NCBI GenBank assembly: GCA_964578345.1
Contig: CAZOCP010000001.1
Span: 1 to 64,000, forward strand
Reading direction: 5' to 3'
DNA from: VGKP01 sp964578345
GTDB taxonomy: Archaea; Nanobdellota; Nanobdellia; Pacearchaeales; GW2011-AR1
DNA: 64,000 nucleotides
A model generated the notes under the pieces. The model did not search any database and was not told where the DNA came from. It saw only the letters and a list, made by a program, of their open reading frames with translations. This document shows, piece by piece, positions 59,572-64,000 of this stretch; positions within the stretch are counted from its first letter, which is position 1, and each line of letters begins with the position of its first letter. Both the position numbers and the translations under genes were made by a program.

Positions 59572-60240
59572 ATGGATCCTATAAAAGAAGCCTTCATAAA
59601 AGTAAAAGAAGAGATAGAATACTTAAAAAAAGAGCTATCTTCATTAAAACATGTGCTTACAGAACTAACAACCCAAACAATTCCAACAGACAATTCCAAC
59701 AAACCAACACAAGATACAAACCAACAAACCAACACACAGGAAATTCCAACACAAAAGTTAAACGAACACCATTTATTCTATCATAAGCCTCTAAAAACAC
59801 CAAATTCAAGTATCTCCACAGGAAATAAAGGGGTTCCAACAAACCAACCAACAAACCAACCAACAAACCAACACACAGGAAATGAAGGGGTCCTCTCAGA
59901 ATTAGACCAATTAGAAACAGTTTCTAAGCTTTTGACAACTCTAGACGCAGTTAAAAAAGAAGTTCGTATAAAATTTAAAAGATTAACAGACCAAGAAATG
60001 AGTGTTTTTACTATGATATACACACTTGAAGAAAGGGGATTTATCGTCGATTATCATATCCTATCCATCCAATTAAATCTCACACAGATATCCATCAGAG
60101 ATTACATAAGAAAACTAATCCAAAAAGGAATTCCTATTCGAAAATCTAAAGAAAACAACAAAAAAATAACCCTTACCATCGCTCCCGAGCTAAGAAAAAT
60201 CACTTCTTTAGAAACCATAATTGCCCTTCGGGAGCTATAA
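59572..60240 (+). CDS. Coiled-coil/winged-helix regulator with repeat linker
   Basis: A 222-residue protein. Residues 1-35 form a coiled coil (IEYLKKELSSLKHVLTELTT). A Thr/Asn/Gln/Pro linker (about 36-105) contains TNQPTNQPTNQ. The C-terminus (about 135-222) is a winged helix (IRDYIRKLIQKGIPIRKS). The plan is shared with the convergent gene 60428-61075, so the two are probably related. Confidence 0.6.
   Translation: MDPIKEAFIKVKEEIEYLKKELSSLKHVLTELTTQTIPTDNSNKPTQDTNQQTNTQEIPTQKLNEHHLFYHKPLKTPNSSISTGNKGVPTNQPTNQPTNQHTGNEGVLSELDQLETVSKLLTTLDAVKKEVRIKFKRLTDQEMSVFTMIYTLEERGFIVDYHILSIQLNLTQISIRDYIRKLIQKGIPIRKSKENNKKITLTIAPELRKITSLETIIALREL
59835..59874 (+). repeat. 12-nt in-frame tandem repeat
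   Basis: About three copies of CAAACCAACCAA encode TNQP units inside the linker of the gene above. A related 24-nt phrase (CCAACAAACCAACACACAGG plus AAAT) also occurs at about 59725. Because the unit is 12 nt, copy-number changes keep the frame. Confidence 0.6.
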
Positions 60241-60427
60241 ATATTCGTTATACCGAATAAATAATTAAAAAGTAGTTTATCCAAACAAATCTCTTCAAAA
60301 AACTTTAAAGTACGTTTAATGTTCATTCTCCTCAGAAAAATTGCTTTATTTCTTCAATTTTTCCTCATGTCGGAGACCGACGGAAACCACACTTTTTAAA
60401 AATTCTCTCTTTCCAGTTTTTTCATCA

Positions 60428-61075
60428 TTAACTCTCATTTTTCTGCTCCTGTTTTGTTTCTTCTTCATTTTTTCTTTTTTTATTAACTCTCACTTTCGCA
60501 TATTTTACTAGTTTTTCCCTCGTTTCTTCAGGGACAAATACTCTTTTTTTCCCATTTTTCTCACTAAACTCACGAATTAAACTCTCACTTTTCTGTTTTA
60601 TCGCATTTATTTGGCCCCTAATTGTAGATCTCTCTTTTCCTAAAAGAAGAGCCAAATCTTCATAGCTCAGTTTTAATTCACTATTCATTAAAGTAAAAAC
60701 AATCAATCTTTCATTGGCAGTTAAATTTTTTAAAATATCATAAAAATTACCTGTTTGAACAGCTGTTTGAACAGCATTTTCAACACCATAAACAGGTGTT
60801 TGTTTAGAATAAACAGACGAATTCTTCAACAGCTGTTTGTCTTCTTTAGCTAAATTCATCATTCCAACACCTTCTCTTACACTCTCAATCTCACTTTTTA
60901 TCGACGATAAATCTCTCTGCATCTCTTCCAACAAATCAAACAACTGTTTGTCTTTATTATCAAGGTGTTTAATCCACTTTCCAACAGTACCCATGTCCTT
61001 CTTCACAGAAAAAAATCCTTTTTCAGTTTTTTCCTCTAATTTTTTATACTTATTTCCAAACAACCAATCAAACAT
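60428..61075 (-). CDS. Coiled-coil/winged-helix regulator (215 aa)
   Basis: A 215-residue protein. N-terminal coiled coil (about 10-75, LLEEMQRDLSSIKSEIESVR), a short linker with Gln/Thr/Val repeats (NAVQTAVQTG), a helix-turn-helix at about 110-170 (LSYEDLALLLGKERSTIRGQ) and a basic Lys/Glu tail. In the linker the DNA reads as overlapping CAAACAGCTGTT palindromes. It is convergent with the gene to its left. Confidence 0.6.
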   Translation of the reverse strand: MFDWLFGNKYKKLEEKTEKGFFSVKKDMGTVGKWIKHLDNKDKQLFDLLEEMQRDLSSIKSEIESVREGVGMMNLAKEDKQLLKNSSVYSKQTPVYGVENAVQTAVQTGNFYDILKNLTANERLIVFTLMNSELKLSYEDLALLLGKERSTIRGQINAIKQKSESLIREFSEKNGKKRVFVPEETREKLVKYAKVRVNKKRKNEEETKQEQKNES

Positions 61076-61212
61076 AATTTCATACCATATGCCTAACTAT
61101 TTAAATATTGCGGTTTTAAGGGCTAAAAGACAAAGAACCAAAAACCCACACAATTTTTATTAATCTCTTCTTAAAACACAAAAAAGATAAACAAACACCT
61201 CGATTTCTATCT

Positions 61213-61224
61213 CAAACAGCTGTT
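61213..61224. promoter_or_regulatory. Palindrome AAACAGCTGTTT upstream of regulator gene
   Basis: A perfect 12-nt palindrome in the 5' region of the regulator at 60428-61075, followed by a further half site (AAACAGC). The same core also occurs inside the gene (about 60767-60785). It could be an autoregulatory operator. Confidence 0.4.
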
Positions 61225-61317
61225 TAAACAGCGAAAAACACCCCCAACAGCTTAAATCACGCATTTAAATGAAACAATACTACATAAGGTTTAAATACTT
61301 CTTTATCCATCTTAAAT

Positions 61318-61415
61318 TACACCTCTTTTTCCCAGGGAGGAAGTTTGATCTTTCTTTTTGTCAGATTGAACCTCCTCTCATGGGTTTCAAAGTCCCAAAT
61401 ATCTTGCTTTTTTAA
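61318..61415 (+). ncRNA. Candidate small structured RNA
   Basis: TTTAAATA at about 61290 fits a TATA 25-30 nt before this stretch, which ends at CTTTTTTAAT. It contains one long hairpin (about 61329-61380): CCCA/TGGG at the base, GGAGG/CCTCC, then TTTGATCT/AGATTGAA (two G-U pairs) with an 11-nt U-rich loop. No ORF. It might also be a leader for the gene at 61468. Support is structure and promoter/terminator placement only. Confidence 0.45.
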
Positions 61416-61467
61416 TATTTATAAATCACCAACATAAATTTATAAACTTCATTTTTTTCTTCTCTTT

Positions 61468-61722
61468 ATGCAGATATTTAAACAAAAACGCTCTTTCAAA
61501 AATGAATTTAAACGGCAATTACGCCTCGCTATTATGGCAGCTATAGGCTTTACTATTGCATTTGCATGGCGCAATGCGATATTCAACACATTCCTAGACT
61601 ATATTTCTCGTTTCCTAAATCTCCCGATAGAACACTTCTTATCAGAGATATACGCTGCTCTTGCCATAACATTCACAGGAGTCATCCTTATCTTTCTTTC
61701 TTCCCGGTTGCTAAAAGAATAG
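61468..61722 (+). CDS. DUF5654-like membrane protein (84 aa)
   Basis: An 84-residue protein. A basic N-terminus is followed by two hydrophobic helices; FKRQLRLAIMAAIGFTIAFA, then WRNAIF and a second helix ALAITFTGVILIFLSSRLL are characteristic. This matches small archaeal DUF5654 membrane proteins; function unknown. Confidence 0.6.
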   Translation: MQIFKQKRSFKNEFKRQLRLAIMAAIGFTIAFAWRNAIFNTFLDYISRFLNLPIEHFLSEIYAALAITFTGVILIFLSSRLLKE

Positions 61723-61809
61723 CACAATACCCAAATAAAAACATATTTAAACTTGCTTTTTCTAGTTCTATCAACGGTTTATGTTCAATAGCCGTGAAAG
61801 GAGGTGTAT

Positions 61810-61977
61810 ATGGCGAAAACAACAGCGTGGTTAGTAACTTTAATAGGAGTTCTTTATCTATTGCCTCTTATAGGCGTCGACATTGGCGTAGATCTTTCCA
61901 TGTGGCTTATTGCCCTGTCTTTCTTGGCCATCGGAGTTACTAAGCTTATGCGCAATTATAGCGGCAAGCGCAAATAA
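61810..61977 (+). CDS. Small two-helix membrane protein (55 aa)
   Basis: AAAGGAGGTG lies 4-5 nt before the ATG, a very strong ribosome-binding site. MAKTTAWLVTLIGVLYLLPL starts the first helix, a second helix (SMWLIALSFLAIGV) and a basic end follow. No family assigned. It is the first of two similar-sized membrane genes followed by the same downstream repeat. Confidence 0.6.
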   Translation: MAKTTAWLVTLIGVLYLLPLIGVDIGVDLSMWLIALSFLAIGVTKLMRNYSGKRK

Positions 61978-62039
61978 GTAGATAAAGACAAGTTTTTCTT
62001 TTTTTATTAATTTTCTTTTTTCTTTATCTTTTTTAACAA

Positions 62040-62057
62040 GCTCAATCTTTCTAGCTT
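62040..62057 (+). repeat. Direct repeat behind small membrane gene, copy 1
   Basis: GCTCAATCTTTCTAGCTT, exact 18 nt, with similar sequence after it. The second copy is at 62676-62693, also just downstream of a small membrane protein gene. Confidence 0.7.
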
Positions 62058-62463
62058 AAACAAAAAATTTCAGCGTCACTCAAAGATTCGGTTTAATAGA
62101 AAGATTCATAAGACATTGTCACTTAAGATTTATATGTCAAGAATATCGAGACCTCGAGTCAAATATGGAAAAATAAAAATTAGGTTGTCTAATAGAAATT
62201 TAAGGATAAAAGAAGTATAAAACTATTACACGAATCTCGAAAGAATCCTTCCTCTATAACGCCTAGCCACGATCTCGAAACAATGCTAAAAGAATCAGCA
62301 ACAAAGATATAAGTCCACGTTATTCTTTCCCACATAATATTTTCAAAAATAAATAGCCTCAGTTATGAGTGAGGCCGAAGGCCGAACGCGCGCCACACCA
62401 CACCACACCACAATATCAGACTATATCAAAAAATATATAAAGTCTTAAAACTTTAATACATAA
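62058..62463. other. Intergenic region with repeats
   Basis: No gene. A GCCTCA/TGAGGC hairpin lies at 62356-62375, then GGCC-GAA-GGCC and a CCACA tandem repeat (about 62392-62411). TATA-like sequence precedes the gene at 62464. Confidence 0.5.
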
Positions 62464-62625
62464 ATGGTTTCTATAAGTCTAACAATATCAGGGATTCTGG
62501 CAATTATTATAGGGATACTTATCTTAATATGGCCCAAAATACTTCGTATAGGTGTTGGTTTTTATCTTATCATCATAGGGATTCTTCAACTTTTTAACTC
62601 CTATGTGCAATTTTCTCCTAACTAA
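62464..62625 (+). CDS. DUF3096-like small membrane protein (53 aa)
   Basis: Two hydrophobic helices with a short turn: TISGILAIIIGILILIWPKI, then GVGFYLIIIGILQLF. This is the layout of DUF3096 proteins, found in archaea and bacteria, with unknown function. Confidence 0.65.
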   Translation: MVSISLTISGILAIIIGILILIWPKILRIGVGFYLIIIGILQLFNSYVQFSPN

Positions 62626-62675
62626 TTAGTCAAAGCAAGCTTTTTACAACAATTATTCACAACAAAAATAACTCT

Positions 62676-62693
62676 GCTCAATCTTTCTAGCTT
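62676..62693 (+). repeat. Direct repeat, copy 2
   Basis: GCTCAATCTTTCTAGCTT, identical to 62040-62057, downstream of the DUF3096-like gene. Confidence 0.7.
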
Positions 62694-62777
62694 CAACAAA
62701 AATTTTCCGCACATCAAAAAGTTCTCTTTATCCAGGAGATTTTTTCTTTAATATTAAAACAATAGCCTTAGTCGTAT

Positions 62778-62792
62778 AGGCGCCGAAGGCGC
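62778..62792. repeat. GC palindrome with GAA loop
   Basis: GGCGCC-GAA-GGCGCC, 6-bp perfect stem. Related in design to the palindromes at 24737 and 63102. Confidence 0.7.
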
Positions 62793-63101
62793 CGTCACAA
62801 CAGCCCAAATCAATAAAAACAGCAGATAAAAGAAGGAGAGAAGAATTAGACAACACAGAATTCATAAAATAAATAAATTTAAGTCCGCGTAATATTTCTC
62901 CTTTCGCTTAAAACTTTCAACACACTCTAATCTAAGACCGGCTATTTAGGACTTTTCAACCAAAAGGCATGGCAGAATTACGGTTAATGATGATTAGACG
63001 AAATCTCTCACTTGCCTGTCGGTTGCCCGTCGACAAAAAACATAAAATAGGCAATTCTTATAATCGATTTCTCATTCCGTTTAAACATTTTCAAAAACGG
63101 A

Positions 63102-63117
63102 TACGCCATTCGGCGTA
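63102..63117. repeat. GC palindrome, copy related to 24737
   Basis: TACGCC-ATTC-GGCGTA, followed by TAATCTCGTTTAA and CAATTGTCAAGA; compare 24737-24780. Confidence 0.7.
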
Positions 63118-63211
63118 TAATCTCGTTTAAACGCAATTGTCAAGAAGTAAATGATATCGGAAGTTGTTCTCCCACCCAATAGTGGCGCGCGCTGGAAAAA
63201 GAAAAATAAAT

Positions 63212-63685
63212 TTAATCCTGTTTTTTAATCCAATCTTTCCATTTTTTATCATTCACTATTACTGCACGATCATTTGCTTCCCAAAGTATCTTCGGATACT
63301 GCTTCATAATATATTCCCTTCCATTAGCATCTCTTCCTCCTGCAACATAAGGAAAAAAGTCAAAAGTGTAAAAAGAAGGATGTTCTTCATCGTGGAAGTA
63401 TTCCTGTAGTCTTAGATTTATAGCCACGGATAGAAATCCGCCAAATACTATCTCCTTGTCAAAATGGATATAGTGCAGTTTCTGAGTAAGTTCATCACTC
63501 CTATGTTTCAGAATGATTTCTATATGCTTTCTATTGGCGAGATAGAATCCTAATTCTTTGTAATTTTTTTCTACCTTACGAACTACATCCCACTTATCTT
63601 CTCCAATATTGTCTGGGAGATCCACGATTTCATAATCAAATTTAAGGTCTTCCTCTAGACGTAAGATTAATTGTTTATTTTTCAT
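63212..63685 (-). CDS. Hypothetical protein (157 aa)
   Basis: A 157-residue soluble protein with charged N-terminus (KQLILRLEEDLKFDYEIVDL) and a Phe/Tyr-rich middle (FDFFPYVAGGRDANGREY). No domain recognised. It follows the partial gene at 63696 with an 10-bp gap, probably in one operon. Confidence 0.45.
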   Translation of the reverse strand: MKNKQLILRLEEDLKFDYEIVDLPDNIGEDKWDVVRKVEKNYKELGFYLANRKHIEIILKHRSDELTQKLHYIHFDKEIVFGGFLSVAINLRLQEYFHDEEHPSFYTFDFFPYVAGGRDANGREYIMKQYPKILWEANDRAVIVNDKKWKDWIKKQD

Positions 63686-63695
63686 AGTGGTAATT

Positions 63696-64000
63696 TCAAG
63701 AATCCTCCATAATCTTAGTTTCTTTAGGATAATCTGATTTTTGTATCATAACTATTCTTACATTTTCACGCCAAAGATCAGGATCAAAATATTTTTTTGA
63801 ACCATCTTCAAATTTTATAGTACAACTATGATGATGAACAGGAAGAAGGCGAGATTCAAATCTTTGGTTTATGTTACTATATGAGATAGAAGCTAAATGG
63901 TGTTCTTTTCTAGGGCTTCCTAACGGCATAGCTAATCCGCCTGCATAAAAACAATCATATTCATCAAAATAAAAATATTCTAAAGACTTATCTAGCGCTA
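63696..64000 (-). CDS. Hypothetical protein, N-terminus outside window
   Basis: The frame stays open to the window edge; about 101 residues are seen. The visible end contains LGSPRKEHHLASISYSN and RLLPVHHHS, a His-rich pattern, and ends with an acidic tail. A Met at 63929 is an internal candidate start, but upstream residues (YFYFDEYDCFYAGGLA) read as coding. Function unknown. Confidence 0.45.
   Translation of the reverse strand, partial: ALDKSLEYFYFDEYDCFYAGGLAMPLGSPRKEHHLASISYSNINQRFESRLLPVHHHSCTIKFEDGSKKYFDPDLWRENVRIVMIQKSDYPKETKIMEDS

Larger units (their letters stand above)
62626..63211. other. Intergenic region with repeats
   Basis: No gene supported. It contains the second 18-nt direct repeat (62676-62693), the GGCGCC-GAA-GGCGCC hairpin (62778-62792), and TACGCC-ATTC-GGCGTA (63102-63117). 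The last one aligns with 24737-24749 and its surroundings. Confidence 0.5.

Noticed and set aside
59657..60023. Minus-strand ORFs over the TNQP repeat (WFVGWFVGWFVG)
   Set aside because: Shadow of the tandem repeat in the coding plus strand.
62391..62412. CCACA tandem repeat considered as a CRISPR-like array
   Set aside because: Unit is 5-6 nt without spacers; no CRISPR array or cas gene found anywhere in the window.

Overview
The window comes from an AT-rich archaeal chromosome. PolD (both subunits), Orc1/Cdc6, RadA, RPA, split Hef, EndoQ, aEF-1beta, aIF2alpha, Nop10, eS27, eL44, eS1 and a tRNA-Gln with an A1-U72 pair are all archaeal. Dense packing, many small membrane proteins, TATA boxes about 25-28 nt upstream of start codons or tRNA 5' ends, and class III (pilin-type) signal peptides suggest a DPANN lineage of the Woesearchaeota/Pacearchaeota kind. 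That lineage assignment is inference from protein style, not a search result.

Layout. 1-118 is the start of a TctA-like transporter leaving the window. About 300-5970 looks like an integrated mobile element: ribbon-helix-helix and winged-helix regulators in a translationally coupled chain, a mobile-element-type protein, an Ltp-type (superinfection-exclusion-like) membrane protein and a tyrosine recombinase. 5971-15800 is core housekeeping: tyrS, a methyltransferase, a DRG-like GTPase, a probably transferred M16 peptidase, an MBL hydrolase, thpR, a two-gene Hef, and an M50-like protein without HExxH. 16067-29093 holds a type IV pilus-like system: a TadC/ArlJ-like platform protein, an uninterrupted run of eleven prepilin-like genes, and an A24 prepilin peptidase about 3.5 kb further on. 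29029-34164 is aEF-1beta, RPA, a YdjM-like protein and radA. 34394-37264 is a giant secreted surface protein, followed by a RelE-type toxin-antitoxin pair.

38030-39282 is a tRNA-Arg(GCG) locus split by a LAGLIDADG endonuclease gene, with an odd 25-nt duplication in the T arm. 40-47 kb holds a fatty-acid-hydroxylase-like membrane protein, EndoQ, the nop10/aIF2alpha/eS27 operon (nop10 is short and easily missed), RecJ-like DHH and uS15, eL44, eS1 and tRNA-Gln. 47220-53426 is DP2, DP1 and Orc1/Cdc6 in one overlapping operon. The extremely AT-rich repeat tract behind orc1/cdc6 (53427-54000) is the best candidate for a replication origin. 54-64 kb has a PRC-barrel protein, a phosphoesterase, an Lhr-type helicase with an altered Walker A motif, coiled-coil plus winged-helix regulators, small membrane proteins and a repeat-rich end.

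Many intergenic regions carry short hairpins that recur through the window. One class has a 9-bp stem and 3-nt loop with compensatory changes between copies; the other is GC-rich. Two structured intergenic stretches (34183-34381 and 61318-61415) are candidate ncRNAs. The most unusual items are the tRNA-Arg locus, the eleven-gene prepilin operon, the covarying hairpins, the Ltp-bearing element and the putative origin.
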